From positions 930,001 through 994,000 of the forward strand of contig CANLBJ010000001.1 of NCBI GenBank assembly GCA_947488905.1: 64,000 bases of DNA. The letters are read 5' to 3'. This DNA comes from Ulvibacter algarum. Its GTDB lineage: Bacteria; Bacteroidota; Bacteroidia; Flavobacteriales; Flavobacteriaceae. A program made the position numbers and the translations under genes. The notes under the pieces are model-generated. The model worked only from the letters and a program-made list of their open reading frames with translations. It made no database searches and was not told where the DNA came from. How positions within the stretch are numbered: the stretch's first letter is position 1; each line of letters begins with the position of its first letter. Positions 15,410 through 25,036 of the stretch are shown here, piece after piece.

Positions 15410-17515
15410 ATGGCTATACTAAGCAAAATTAGACAAAAGACAGTTTTTTTAATTGTGATTATTGCAATGGCATTATTTGCCTTTGTACTAGCAGATGTAC
15501 TTAAAAACGGTGGAGGAAGCTCAAATAAAGCGCAGACTCGTGTTGCTACAATTAATGATACAGAGCTATCGCAAGCAGATTTTATGGCGCAAGTACAATC
15601 TACACAACAACAAATGGGACCGTCTGCAACTACAGCATCTGCAGTAAACCTAGTTTGGGATCGTGAAGTAAAAAGAGTATTACTAGAAGAGCAGTTTGAA
15701 AAATTAGGAATCCGTGTTGAAAAAGATCAATTAGACGCGGCATTAGCTAGTGGGCTTGCAGGTAATGAGTTGTTCAAAAATGAGTTGGGTCAGTTTGACC
15801 GTACTGCAATGAACAATTATATTGCAAATATGAAAGCAACAAACCCTGTAGGTTACCAACAATGGGTTACTTATGAAAAAGGAATTATTCAAGGTGTGCT
15901 AGAGCGTAACTATATGAATATGATCAAGGGTGGTTTAAAAAGCACTCTTGCAGAAGGTGAACAACAATACCGTTTTCAAAATGACAAGATTAACTTTCAA
16001 TACGTACAAGTACCTTATACATCAATTAATGATGCAGAAGTAACTGTTTCTGAAGATGAGATAAGAAGTTATGTAAATGCACATAGTGCAGATTTTAAAG
16101 TAGATGCTCAAACAGATATCGAGTATGTTACTTTTGATGAGAAAGCATCTGATGCAGATATTGCAGCAGCACAATCAGGGATGAACACGTTCTTAAAAGG
16201 TGGGCTTAATAGTAATGGTGATACTGTTGTTGCTTTTAAAGATGCAGAGAATGCAGAGGTATATGTTAATGATAACTCTGATGTAACTTACCAAGACAGA
16301 TGGTACTTTGTAAAAGATATCCCAGCTCAATTAGCAGCTGCAGATAGTGACCTTGAAGTAGGTGAAGTTGTAGGGCCATATAAAAATGGAGCTACTTATA
16401 ATGTAACTAAGGTATTGTCAAAAAGACAATTAGCAGATTCTATAAACACTAGTCATATCTTAGTAAGATGGGCTGGTACTTTAAGAGCGTCAAGCGATAT
16501 TACAAGAACAAAAGAAGAGGCTAAGACAATTGCAGATAGTATTTTAAGAGTGGTTAAAAATTCACCTTCTAAGTTTGCGGCGGTTGCAGCAGCTAAGTCA
16601 GATGATAATAGCAATAGTGATAAAGGTGGTGAGCTAGGTTATTTAAATCCTAACACAGGATTAGCACCAGCTTATAAAGAGTTTATGCTTGACAATAAAA
16701 AAGGTTCTATAGGTCTTGCAGAAACAGATTTTGGATACCATATCATTAATATTACAGATGTAAAAAATACGCAGACTGCTTATAAGTTTGCAACTGTTAC
16801 AAAAAACGTAGAGCCATCAGACGAAACAATTAATCAAGTGTTTTCTGCTTCATCTAAATTTGAAGATGCTGCTAGAAAAGGAGATTACACAGCTGTAGCT
16901 GCAGAAGGAAACTTGCAAGTACGTCCAGTAAATAAAATAGGTAATCTTGATGCAAACATCCCAGGGTTAACAAATTCTAGACAGATCATTACTTGGTCAT
17001 TTGATGAAGAAACTTCTGTAGGAGATGTAAAACGTTTTAATACACCTAATGGGTATGTAGTTGCACGTGTAACTCGTAAAAGTCCTAAAGGAGTAATGGG
17101 AGTTGCAGAGGCATCTGCTAAGGTGACACCTATATTACGTAACGAGAAAAAGGCAGCACTTATCAAAGATAAGATGAGTGGTGATCTTGAAGCAATAGCT
17201 TCTGCAAATGGAGTTAGTGTACAAACTGCAACAGCAGTTACAATGGCAACACCTACAATACCAGGTGCTGGAGCAGAACCTAAAGTAGTAGGTATGGCTT
17301 TTGGGAAAAATGCAATGGAAACTACAGAGGCAATAGCGGGAAAAACAGGAGTCTTTAAAGTAAAGGTTTTAGCAAAAGTACCAGCAGCAACTCTTGAAAA
17401 CTATGCTTCTTTTGCAAATCAACTAGATATGCAAAATGTAGGAATAGAAACTAAAGTAGTTGAAGCATTAAAAAAGAAAGCAAATATTGAAGACAATAGA
17501 GCAAACTTCTACTAG
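15410..17515 (+). CDS. Membrane-anchored peptidyl-prolyl isomerase (PpiD/SurA-like)
   Basis: 701 residues. A single N-terminal membrane span (about 12-32, TVFLIVIIAMALFAFVLA) anchors the chaperone to the inner membrane facing the periplasm, as in PpiD. A SurA_N-like helical domain covers about 35-190. A PpiC-type parvulin domain lies at about 345-450 (SINTSHILVRWAG, GGELGYLNPNTGLAPAYKEF, FGYHIINITD). A long C-terminal region resembles a second, degenerate isomerase domain. The likely role is folding of exported proteins in a species rich in secreted proteins. Strong terminator follows. Confidence 0.9.
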   Translation: MAILSKIRQKTVFLIVIIAMALFAFVLADVLKNGGGSSNKAQTRVATINDTELSQADFMAQVQSTQQQMGPSATTASAVNLVWDREVKRVLLEEQFEKLGIRVEKDQLDAALASGLAGNELFKNELGQFDRTAMNNYIANMKATNPVGYQQWVTYEKGIIQGVLERNYMNMIKGGLKSTLAEGEQQYRFQNDKINFQYVQVPYTSINDAEVTVSEDEIRSYVNAHSADFKVDAQTDIEYVTFDEKASDADIAAAQSGMNTFLKGGLNSNGDTVVAFKDAENAEVYVNDNSDVTYQDRWYFVKDIPAQLAAADSDLEVGEVVGPYKNGATYNVTKVLSKRQLADSINTSHILVRWAGTLRASSDITRTKEEAKTIADSILRVVKNSPSKFAAVAAAKSDDNSNSDKGGELGYLNPNTGLAPAYKEFMLDNKKGSIGLAETDFGYHIINITDVKNTQTAYKFATVTKNVEPSDETINQVFSASSKFEDAARKGDYTAVAAEGNLQVRPVNKIGNLDANIPGLTNSRQIITWSFDEETSVGDVKRFNTPNGYVVARVTRKSPKGVMGVAEASAKVTPILRNEKKAALIKDKMSGDLEAIASANGVSVQTATAVTMATPTIPGAGAEPKVVGMAFGKNAMETTEAIAGKTGVFKVKVLAKVPAATLENYASFANQLDMQNVGIETKVVEALKKKANIEDNRANFY

Positions 17516-17534
17516 TCAATATTTCATAGTATAA

Positions 17535-17569
17535 TAAAAGCCGCTTCCTTAAAGGAGCGGCTTTTTTTG
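17535..17569 (+). terminator. Terminator after the PPIase gene
   Basis: AAAGCCGCT..CCTT / AAGG.AGCGGCTTT stem followed by a T tract. It sits between convergent genes and is A-rich on the other side, so it may work both ways. Confidence 0.88.
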
Positions 17570-17596
17570 TTTCTATATAATATTGTTGATGTAAAC

Positions 17597-18511
17597 CTAC
17601 AAACACATCTCGTTAAAAGAGACAATTGTCTGGTATCCTTTAGCTTTAAAATAGTCCATTTGCTTAAGGGTTCCGGTTACTAAAACAAAATCACCACCCC
17701 ACGCACCAAGACTTTTAATAGCGCCATTATAATCTGGGAAGCGCTGTTCTTTAACAGTAGGGATTTCAATTATTTCTGAAATAGCTTTTTCGTGTAACAC
17801 TATTAATTTTTTAAACTCTTTAATAGTAGTTACGCTAATCATTGCTTCGGAAATAGCTGAGAATGAAGCGATGTCAATTTGTTGCTTATTTCGTTTTGCT
17901 TTGTAGTGCAAAATGCCCTCTTTGCTATCTTGTTTATTATTTAAATGCACAAAAAATAATTGGTCTGTAAATGGCCAAGACAATACTGTTGCGCTAAAAC
18001 AAGGTGTGCCACTTGCTAATTGATATAAAAATGCAGTATCTGTTTGTGCCGCTGCAATATCATAGCCACTACCTTTAAAAGAGTTAAACAGTAATTGAAA
18101 AGCATCCACTTCTGCCCACTGTGCGATGTTGTTTATTAATGTAGATGAAGATCCCAAGCCCCAAGATTTTTCAAATTCTAGGTGAGTTTTAACACTTCTT
18201 TCTGTTATTTCAGTCAAGAATAAAGGATTCAATTTTTGCGCTGCGATAAGTATTTCGCAAAGTGTTTTTGAGATTTTAGAATCTGAAACCGGTACAATGC
18301 CATGTTTAGAAATGCTAAAACTGTCTTCAAACCAGCAAGAGCCATCAATGTCAAAACTGCGCCATTGTAATGTGTTACTTAAATCACCCGTATGGGTGAC
18401 TGTTAAAGATTGTCCTTTTTTTGTGGGTACTGCAAGTGCTTTTGCACCATCAAGTACAACATACTCACTGGTAAGTAAAAGTTTTCCGTGACTATAAAAA
18501 GTGCGCTTCAC
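17597..18511 (-). CDS. GYDIA-family GHMP kinase (mevalonate pathway)
   Basis: A 304-residue kinase of the GHMP superfamily, in the Bacteroidota group named after the GYDIA motif, which is seen here as GSGYDIAAAQ near 155. The ATP loop is KSWGLGSSSTLIN (about 128-140). The N-terminus SHGKLLLTSEYVVLDGAKAL is the usual GHMP strand-loop. It starts with GTG at 18511, three bases after the HMG-CoA reductase stop, so the two are one operon. This places it as a mevalonate or phosphomevalonate kinase-like step in isoprenoid synthesis, though which phosphorylation it performs is not shown. A dispersed motif copy is read as ISEA. Confidence 0.85.
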   Translation of the reverse strand: MKRTFYSHGKLLLTSEYVVLDGAKALAVPTKKGQSLTVTHTGDLSNTLQWRSFDIDGSCWFEDSFSISKHGIVPVSDSKISKTLCEILIAAQKLNPLFLTEITERSVKTHLEFEKSWGLGSSSTLINNIAQWAEVDAFQLLFNSFKGSGYDIAAAQTDTAFLYQLASGTPCFSATVLSWPFTDQLFFVHLNNKQDSKEGILHYKAKRNKQQIDIASFSAISEAMISVTTIKEFKKLIVLHEKAISEIIEIPTVKEQRFPDYNGAIKSLGAWGGDFVLVTGTLKQMDYFKAKGYQTIVSFNEMCL

Positions 18512-18514
18512 AAT

Positions 18515-19828
18515 TTAGTTTCTTAATTTATTTACAAAAGTAACTACGGCGCTATGACTAACAGCATGTTCTGTAAAGTGAGCAACCGTTTGTTCTTTTT
18601 CTTTTGCAGTAGCCTCTAGTTGATTAAGAATATTCATTAAGTGCATTTTCATGTGCCCTTTTTGTATTCCGGTAGTTGTTAAAGATCTCACAGCTGCAAA
18701 GTTTTGAGCTAGACCAGAAACAGCCATTATTTTCATTAATTCTTTTGCGTCGGGTTGTTGTAGTATTTTAAATGCAACTTTAACTACAGGATGCAAACGA
18801 GTAAGACCACCCACAGTACCAATAGCTAAGGGGATTTCTATCCAGAAATGAAAAGTGTCGCCCTCTATTTTTGCATCTGTTAGACTTGTGTATTTTCCGG
18901 TTCTAGCTGCATACGCGTGTACTCCAGCTTCTACAGCTCTAAAATCGTTACCTGTAGCAACAACTAAAGCGTCAACTCCATTCATTGCTCCCTTATTATG
19001 TGTCACTGCTCTGCGAGGTGCAGTTTTTGCGATCTCTATGGCACGTACAAATTTTGTAGCAAACTCTTCTCCAGTGATATCTTTTTGTGCTAAATCTTTA
19101 ACCTTACAGCTTACAGATGCTCTCACGGTACATTCTGGTACATAGTTAGAGAGTATGCTCATTACAACCTCTGGGTACTTGTTAGCCTTTGTAAAAACAG
19201 GATACACTGCTGCTTCTTTTTCTAGTGTAGTGGCAAAAGTCTCAAGGCAAGAGTTTATAAAATTTGCTCCCATAGCATCGCCCGTCTCAAAGGTGCAATG
19301 CAATTGAAAATAGCCGTCAAGCTCCTTTGTATGATCTTGTAGTGTGATATCTAATAAACCACCGCCACGCTTTTTCATATTTTGCTGTATATCTTCTATA
19401 CTAGCAATAAGAGCGGGTTTTATTTTGTTGAAAAACGTAGTCATTTCTGTCACGTTTCCGAAGTAGTTAAAGTGTACTTGTCCATTTTTTACGGTGGAAA
19501 TAACTTCAGCTTTAAAGCCTCCTCTGTCTAACCAGAACTTTGCTGCGTTACTTGCGGCAGCGACTACAGAGCTCTCTTCTGTGACCATAGGAAGGGCGTA
19601 GAGATTCTCGTTTATCAAGAAATTTGGCGCAATACCAAGGGGTAAATAGTAGTTGGTGAGCGTGTTTTCTATAAAATCGTCGTGCAGTTGTTGCAAGATT
19701 TCGTCTTGGTGCCAGTAGTTTTTTAAAACTTCTATAGCATCAGGGTCTTGCTCCAAATATTGAGATGCAAGCCAAGCTATTTTTTCGGCTTTATTTTTTT
19801 TTGAAAATCCTGAAATGGGATTTGGCAT
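18515..19828 (-). CDS. mvaA: Hydroxymethylglutaryl-CoA reductase, class II type
   Basis: Interconverts HMG-CoA and mevalonate. 437 residues from ATG 19828 (PNPISGFSKK). The in-frame TTG at 19852 is part of the -7 box and is rejected. Class II features visible are LPMVTEESSVVAAASNAAKF (near 90), FETGDAMGANFINSCLE (the GDAMGAN nucleotide motif, about 190), NKGAMNGVDALVVATGNDFR (about 275) and a late His-bearing region. The short length, without a membrane domain, fits the bacterial class. Together with the GHMP kinase it shows isoprenoids are made through mevalonate rather than MEP. Confidence 0.92.
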   Translation of the reverse strand: MPNPISGFSKKNKAEKIAWLASQYLEQDPDAIEVLKNYWHQDEILQQLHDDFIENTLTNYYLPLGIAPNFLINENLYALPMVTEESSVVAAASNAAKFWLDRGGFKAEVISTVKNGQVHFNYFGNVTEMTTFFNKIKPALIASIEDIQQNMKKRGGGLLDITLQDHTKELDGYFQLHCTFETGDAMGANFINSCLETFATTLEKEAAVYPVFTKANKYPEVVMSILSNYVPECTVRASVSCKVKDLAQKDITGEEFATKFVRAIEIAKTAPRRAVTHNKGAMNGVDALVVATGNDFRAVEAGVHAYAARTGKYTSLTDAKIEGDTFHFWIEIPLAIGTVGGLTRLHPVVKVAFKILQQPDAKELMKIMAVSGLAQNFAAVRSLTTTGIQKGHMKMHLMNILNQLEATAKEKEQTVAHFTEHAVSHSAVVTFVNKLRN

Positions 19829-19849
19829 GGCAAATGGTGTTTGTTTCTG

Positions 19850-19857
19850 CAAATATA
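19850..19857 (-). promoter_or_regulatory. mvaA promoter -7 box
   Basis: TATATTTG on the minus strand, 21 bases before the ATG at 19828. It overlaps the alternative TTG start and so decides against it. Confidence 0.65.
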
Positions 19858-19975
19858 GTTAAAGTATGTGGCGATTAATGACCCAATTTGCTAACAAACA
19901 CAAGGTATTTAACAGAAAATACAACGCATCTTTTATGTTTTTTTAGTAAACTTGCTATACCAAAAAATTAGCAGT

Positions 19976-22168
19976 TTGAAACACTTATTAAGTATCCCAT
20001 TTTTGCTGTTGTTCTTAGCAACATCTTTTACAACTACAGCGCAACAAAAAAATATCACTCTAGAAGAGATCTGGAGCGGAAACTTTAGGACTCAGGGACT
20101 TGAAGCTCTGCATTCTCTTGACAACGGTAAAGAATATGCTGTTTTAGATTATAACCGTAGCTCAAAAAGTTCTACCGTAGATGTGTATGATTATAAAAGC
20201 GGTAAAAAAGTACGTACGCTTATTGATACAAAAGACGTAGACGGTCTAGATCGCATCTTGTCTTATGAGTTGAGTGCAGATGAGAGCAAAATGCTTATTG
20301 CAACAGATTTACAAGCTATTTATCGCCATTCTACATTAGGCGACTATGTGCTTTATGACTTAAAAAGTAAACAATTAACTAAAATTTCTGAAGACAAAAT
20401 ACAAGAGCCGCATCTAACGATAGACGGTAAAAAAGTAGCTTACGGTAAGGATAATAATCTTTATATGAAAGATTTGGCCTCTGGTGCTGTAAAGCAAATT
20501 ACAAAAGACGGAAAGAAAAATAGTGTCATTAATGGTATTACAGACTGGGTATACGAAGAAGAATTTGCTTTTGTACGTGCCTTTGACTGGAATAGTGACG
20601 GTACAAAATTAGCTTTTATTCGTTTTGACGAGACAGACGTGCCACGCTTTTCTATGGATGTCTACGGAAATGATCTATATCAAAGTCAGCAAGTTTTTAA
20701 ATACCCTAAGGCTGGAGAACCTAATGCAAAAGTAAGTTTGCATATGTATGATGTTGCTTCTGGTAAAACAGAAATGATTGATTTAAGTGCCTTTAATAGT
20801 TATTACATTCCTAGAATTAAATGGTCAAGTGATAAAAATATATTGAGTGCTCAATTAACAGGAAGAAAGCAAAATGAGTTGGATCTTGTTTTTGTGAATG
20901 CAAAAAACAATAAAGCGAGTTTGATTTTAAAAGATACAGATGCTGCTTATGTTGATGTAACAGATAACTTAACATTTTTAGATGACAATAGTTTTATATG
21001 GACAAGTGAGAAGGATGGATGGAACCAGATTTATCACTACGATAAAAAAGGAAAGTTAATTAATCAAATTACAAAAGGTGATTGGGAAGTAACTAGTTAC
21101 TACGGTTTTGATGCTACTTCAAATAAAATATTCTACCAAAGTACAGAAAACGGTAGTATTAATAGAGATGTATATTCTATTAAAACAGATGGTTCTAATA
21201 AACAACGTTTAACGACTAGTACAGGGACTAACAGTGCATCTTTTAGTGCAGATTTTACTTATTTTATTAACACATTTCAGAACACAGATACTCCTTATGC
21301 GTATACTTTAAATGATGCTAAGAGCGGGAAAGTGGTTCGTGAGATTAAGGACAATAAAGGTTTAAAAGACGCGCTTAAAGGATATAATATTTCGGCTAAA
21401 GAATTTTCTACCATCAATGTAAATGGAGAAGATCTTAATATGTACATGATTAAGCCAAAAGATTTTGACCCTTCAAAAAAGTATCCGTTATTTATGTATC
21501 AGTATTCTGGTCCGGGATCTCAGCAGGTGGCAAATAAATGGAATGGGGCTAATGATTACTGGCACCAGATGTTAGCACAAGAAGGATTTATCATTGCTTG
21601 TGTAGATGGTCGAGGTACTGGATTAAAAGGGCGTGACTTTAAAAAAGTTACTCAAAATGAGTTAGGTAAACATGAAGTTGAAGATCAAATTGCAGCAGCA
21701 GAAAAGCTAGGTGCAATGACTTTTATAGATGCAGATAGAATAGGAATATGGGGATGGAGTTATGGAGGATTTATGTCTAGTAACTGTTTGTTTCAAGGAG
21801 CAGATGCGTTTGCAATGGCAATTGCGGTAGCACCTGTTACTAGCTGGCGTTTTTATGATACAATCTATACAGAACGTTATATGAGCACACCACAATTAAA
21901 TGCTAGTGGTTATGATAACAACTCACCTATGTCTCACGTAAATAAGCTTAAAGGTGATTATCTTTTAGTACACGGTAGCGCAGATGATAATGTACATGTA
22001 CAAAACACTACACGTCTTGTAGAGGCATTAGTACAAGCAAATAAGCAATTTGACTGGGCGATCTATCCAGACAAAAATCACGGTATTTATGGCGGAAATA
22101 CACGCCTGCATTTATATACAAAAATGACAAACTTCATTAAGGAGTCTTTGGGTGAACCAAAGAACTAA
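19976..22168 (+). CDS. Dipeptidyl-peptidase IV family serine peptidase (S9)
   Basis: A periplasmic or surface exopeptidase that removes X-Pro/X-Ala dipeptides. About 730 residues from a TTG at 19976, which begins a clean signal peptide (KHLLSIPFLLLFLATS, ending TTAQ). A longer TTG start at 19952 is possible but falls in a -7-like TAAACTTG. The N-terminal beta-propeller (about 30-480) contains the substrate glutamates in DWVYEEEFAF. The alpha/beta-hydrolase domain has nucleophile GWSYGG (about 595), Asp in HGSADDNVH and His in NHGIYGG. A POT peptide transporter follows 52 bases later, so the pair probably serve peptide feeding. Confidence 0.9.
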   Translation: MKHLLSIPFLLLFLATSFTTTAQQKNITLEEIWSGNFRTQGLEALHSLDNGKEYAVLDYNRSSKSSTVDVYDYKSGKKVRTLIDTKDVDGLDRILSYELSADESKMLIATDLQAIYRHSTLGDYVLYDLKSKQLTKISEDKIQEPHLTIDGKKVAYGKDNNLYMKDLASGAVKQITKDGKKNSVINGITDWVYEEEFAFVRAFDWNSDGTKLAFIRFDETDVPRFSMDVYGNDLYQSQQVFKYPKAGEPNAKVSLHMYDVASGKTEMIDLSAFNSYYIPRIKWSSDKNILSAQLTGRKQNELDLVFVNAKNNKASLILKDTDAAYVDVTDNLTFLDDNSFIWTSEKDGWNQIYHYDKKGKLINQITKGDWEVTSYYGFDATSNKIFYQSTENGSINRDVYSIKTDGSNKQRLTTSTGTNSASFSADFTYFINTFQNTDTPYAYTLNDAKSGKVVREIKDNKGLKDALKGYNISAKEFSTINVNGEDLNMYMIKPKDFDPSKKYPLFMYQYSGPGSQQVANKWNGANDYWHQMLAQEGFIIACVDGRGTGLKGRDFKKVTQNELGKHEVEDQIAAAEKLGAMTFIDADRIGIWGWSYGGFMSSNCLFQGADAFAMAIAVAPVTSWRFYDTIYTERYMSTPQLNASGYDNNSPMSHVNKLKGDYLLVHGSADDNVHVQNTTRLVEALVQANKQFDWAIYPDKNHGIYGGNTRLHLYTKMTNFIKESLGEPKN

Positions 22169-22220
22169 TGAGATAGAGTAAGATTATAATCAACTATTAA
22201 TTAATTAATAATTTATTTAA

Positions 22221-23810
22221 ATGGAATTTAAATTTGGAGGTTCAGAAACAAACCAAAAGACGGTGTTAGGTCACCCATCTGGTTTATTTGTATTGTTTTT
22301 CACAGAGATGTGGGAGCGTTTTTCATACTACGGTATGCGAGCATTATTGGTGCTTTTCTTAATATCATCTATGTTAGATGAAGGTTGGGGATGGGAGCGT
22401 TCTGAAGCTTTAGTATTATATGCTTGGTATACTGGTTTAGTATATATTACGCCAATTTTTGGTGGATTGATTGCCGATAAAATAATGGGTTACAGAAAGG
22501 CTATTATATTAGGAGCATTTTTAATGACGCTTGGTCACGCTTCAATGGCATTAGAAGGGATTGCTAATCCATTTTTCTATTTAGGGCTTGGACTTCTTAT
22601 TATTGGTAATGGTTTATTTAAGCCGAATATCTCTTCAATGGTTGGACAGTTATACAAGAACCAAGGGAAAGAAAAAGATGCCGGTTATACTATATTTTAT
22701 ATGGGTATTAATGCTGGAGCATTTTTAGGTATCTTATTGTGTGGTTATATAGGTGAAAAAGTAGGATGGCATTATGGATTTGGACTAGCAGGAATTTTTA
22801 TGTTCTTCGGAATGTTACAATTTTATTTTTCTCAAACTATTTTTGGAAGAATTGGGCTTTCTCCTAAAAACACTGAAGATTTTGATGATGCAATTGAAGA
22901 GTCTTTAGAGGATGCTAAACATGCTATTGAAGACACTATGGAAGATGCTAACAGTAGCAAAGTAACCAAAGACCGTCTAGTTGTTATAGGTATTCTTGCT
23001 TTCTTTACTATTTTCTTCTGGTGGGCTTTTGAACAAGCAGGTGGTTCTATGACTATTTTTGCTAAAGATTATACAGATCGTGTATTGACTGGTGATGGAG
23101 CTGCTACTTTTAAGATTTTCAATACGCTGCTCACCGTTGTGCCTATGCTTATTATTACGTGGGTTCTAGCTATGTTATTTAAACAAACTTTTTCTAAATA
23201 TTCTTTAGCTAATATCCTTTTAGGAACAAGTTTTGTGATTATTTGGGCTATTGTTATATGGATGCTACAGAGAGAATGGGTTGCAGAGTCATCAGAAGTT
23301 CCTGCATCTTGGTTTGGTATCTTAAACTCTTTCTTTATTATAGCATTTGCTCCATTGTTTTCTAAAATATGGGCGAGTAAATTGAATCCAACAGGGCCAG
23401 TAAAGTTTGCAATTGGACTTATTCTTTTAGGATTAGGATTTGGTGTTTTAGCATATGGGTCAATGGGAATTCCTTTAGGAGCTAAAACAGCTTCAGTTAG
23501 CATGATGTTCTTGATTATTGCTTATTTGCTTCATACACTAGGAGAATTATGCGTTTCTCCCGTTGGACTTTCTTACGTAAGTAAATTGGCACCAGTTAAA
23601 CTAATAGGTTTAATGTTTGGAGTATGGTTTGTTGCAAATTTTGTTGCAAATACAGCTGCAGGTATTACAGGTAGTTATATGGATCCAATTCTTGAAGAAA
23701 AAGGGCTTACATTTTTCTTCTTGATTTTTACTTTGATACCTATTGGTGCAGGAGTTGTTATGATTTTATTGAACAAATTCCTTCTTAAAAAGATGCACGG
23801 TATTCGTTAA
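22221..23810 (+). CDS. POT/PTR family proton-coupled peptide transporter
   Basis: A 529-residue inner-membrane transporter of the POT branch of the major facilitator superfamily, importing di- and tripeptides with protons. The ExxER proton-coupling motif is seen as FFTEMWERFSYYG near 28-40. About 14 hydrophobic spans are present, with an acidic cytoplasmic loop at about 220-250 (EDFDDAIEESLEDAKHAIED). It directly follows the DPP-IV gene, which would produce its substrates. A strong terminator comes after. Confidence 0.92.
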   Translation: MEFKFGGSETNQKTVLGHPSGLFVLFFTEMWERFSYYGMRALLVLFLISSMLDEGWGWERSEALVLYAWYTGLVYITPIFGGLIADKIMGYRKAIILGAFLMTLGHASMALEGIANPFFYLGLGLLIIGNGLFKPNISSMVGQLYKNQGKEKDAGYTIFYMGINAGAFLGILLCGYIGEKVGWHYGFGLAGIFMFFGMLQFYFSQTIFGRIGLSPKNTEDFDDAIEESLEDAKHAIEDTMEDANSSKVTKDRLVVIGILAFFTIFFWWAFEQAGGSMTIFAKDYTDRVLTGDGAATFKIFNTLLTVVPMLIITWVLAMLFKQTFSKYSLANILLGTSFVIIWAIVIWMLQREWVAESSEVPASWFGILNSFFIIAFAPLFSKIWASKLNPTGPVKFAIGLILLGLGFGVLAYGSMGIPLGAKTASVSMMFLIIAYLLHTLGELCVSPVGLSYVSKLAPVKLIGLMFGVWFVANFVANTAAGITGSYMDPILEEKGLTFFFLIFTLIPIGAGVVMILLNKFLLKKMHGIR

Positions 23811-23831
23811 TCACACAATTAATTAAACAAA

Positions 23832-23861
23832 AAAACGTTCCATTTTTATGGAACGTTTTTT
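23832..23861 (+). terminator. Terminator after the POT transporter gene
   Basis: AAAACGTTCCAT-TTTT-ATGGAACGTTTTTT, a 12-bp stem with a T tract. Confidence 0.92.
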
Positions 23862-23899
23862 GCTTAATGTTATTAAGTAAATTTATTAAAACTCATTTT

Positions 23900-24448
23900 A
23901 TGTTAAAACGTATTGTATTACTAGCTCTGGTTATGATCACAGGAGTGATGTCTGCCCAGAAGATTAACTGGATGTCTATGAATGATGCCCTAGCAGCTCA
24001 AGAGGCAGCCCCTAAGCTTATATTTGTAGATATGTACACTAACTGGTGTGGGCCTTGTAAAATGATGGATCGTGATACGTTTAATAATGAAGACGTTGCA
24101 GATTACATTAATAAAAACTATTATGCAGTAAAGTTTAATGCAGAAGGGCAGGAGCCAGTGCGTTTTAATGGCGTAGATTTCTCAAACCCTAACTTTGATC
24201 CTGCAAAGGCAATGCGTCGCAATAGTATGCATCAATTTTCTAGACACGTAGGTGTAAGAGCATACCCTACCGTTGTTTTTATTAATGAGAACAGTGAAGT
24301 GCTTACTGCCTTAAAAAGCTACAGAAAGCCACAGCAGTTAGAGTTATACCTAAAACTTTTTGCAGAAGGAGATTATAAAGAACTTAAAAGCAATGATGAC
24401 TTTAATGATTACACATTAAAATTTAAACCAACGTTTAAATCAAAATAA
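23900..24448 (+). CDS. Secreted thioredoxin-fold protein 1
   Basis: 182 residues from ATG 23900, which starts a signal peptide (LKRIVLLALVMITGVMSAQ). The earlier in-frame start overlaps the upstream terminator. The thioredoxin active site is TNWCGPCKMMD near residue 50, and the cis-Pro loop is VRAYPTVVF. The fold is of the thioredoxin_7/DUF255-like group with an insert after the active site. It probably acts as a periplasmic disulfide reductase. A close paralogue follows after 27 bases; the two share the start KINWM(S/T)M and general layout, so they arose by duplication. Confidence 0.85.
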   Translation: MLKRIVLLALVMITGVMSAQKINWMSMNDALAAQEAAPKLIFVDMYTNWCGPCKMMDRDTFNNEDVADYINKNYYAVKFNAEGQEPVRFNGVDFSNPNFDPAKAMRRNSMHQFSRHVGVRAYPTVVFINENSEVLTALKSYRKPQQLELYLKLFAEGDYKELKSNDDFNDYTLKFKPTFKSK

Positions 24449-24475
24449 TCATTAAAAAGAAAAGAACCGTCTACT

Positions 24476-25030
24476 ATGAGATATATAACTTTAGTCCTTA
24501 TACTGTTAAGCACAACCCTAATGTCTGCCCAAAAAATTAATTGGGTGACTATGGATGAAGCTCTAGCTGCACAAAAAGAAACACCAAAAAAGATAATGAT
24601 GGATGTTTACACTACTTGGTGTGGACCTTGCAAGATGTTAGATAAAAACACCTTTAGTAATCCAGATGTTATAAATTATGTGAACAAAAATTACTATGCT
24701 GTTAAGTTTAATGCAGAAGGTACAGAGTCGATTACTCATGAGGGGTTTACATACACAAACCCAAATTATCAAGAAGGTAGAAAAGGTAGAAACACAACGC
24801 ACTTTTTTGCAGATGCATTAAAACTACAAGGCTATCCTAGCATTGTTTTTTTTGAAGATGATGGTAAGTTGATTCAGGCATTGCCAGGGTATAAAACGCC
24901 AAGACAATTAGAGATATTTCTAAAAATGATTGCTACAGATGACTACCACGATGTAAAGACTGCAAAGAAATGGGAAGCATATCAGAAAAATTTCAAACAC
25001 AAATTTAAAGACGGTAAAAGTTCTAAGTAA
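24476..25030 (+). CDS. Secreted thioredoxin-fold protein 2
   Basis: 184 residues, paralogue of the preceding gene. The signal peptide ends at LMSAQ. The active site is TTWCGPCKMLDKN, and the cis-Pro segment LQGYPSIVFF. It diverges from copy 1 in the insert after the active site (GFTYTNPNYQEGRKGRN). The pair forms a small operon. It ends six bases before the convergent comEC stop, with no clear terminator between them. Confidence 0.85.
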   Translation: MRYITLVLILLSTTLMSAQKINWVTMDEALAAQKETPKKIMMDVYTTWCGPCKMLDKNTFSNPDVINYVNKNYYAVKFNAEGTESITHEGFTYTNPNYQEGRKGRNTTHFFADALKLQGYPSIVFFEDDGKLIQALPGYKTPRQLEIFLKMIATDDYHDVKTAKKWEAYQKNFKHKFKDGKSSK

Positions 25031-25036
25031 CTAAAG

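Noticed and set aside
22805-22814. CTTCGGAATG and, at 55060, CTTCGGAAGC as dispersed motif copies
   Set aside because: Only eight bases match; the position after GGAA is not A, unlike all 23 counted copies.
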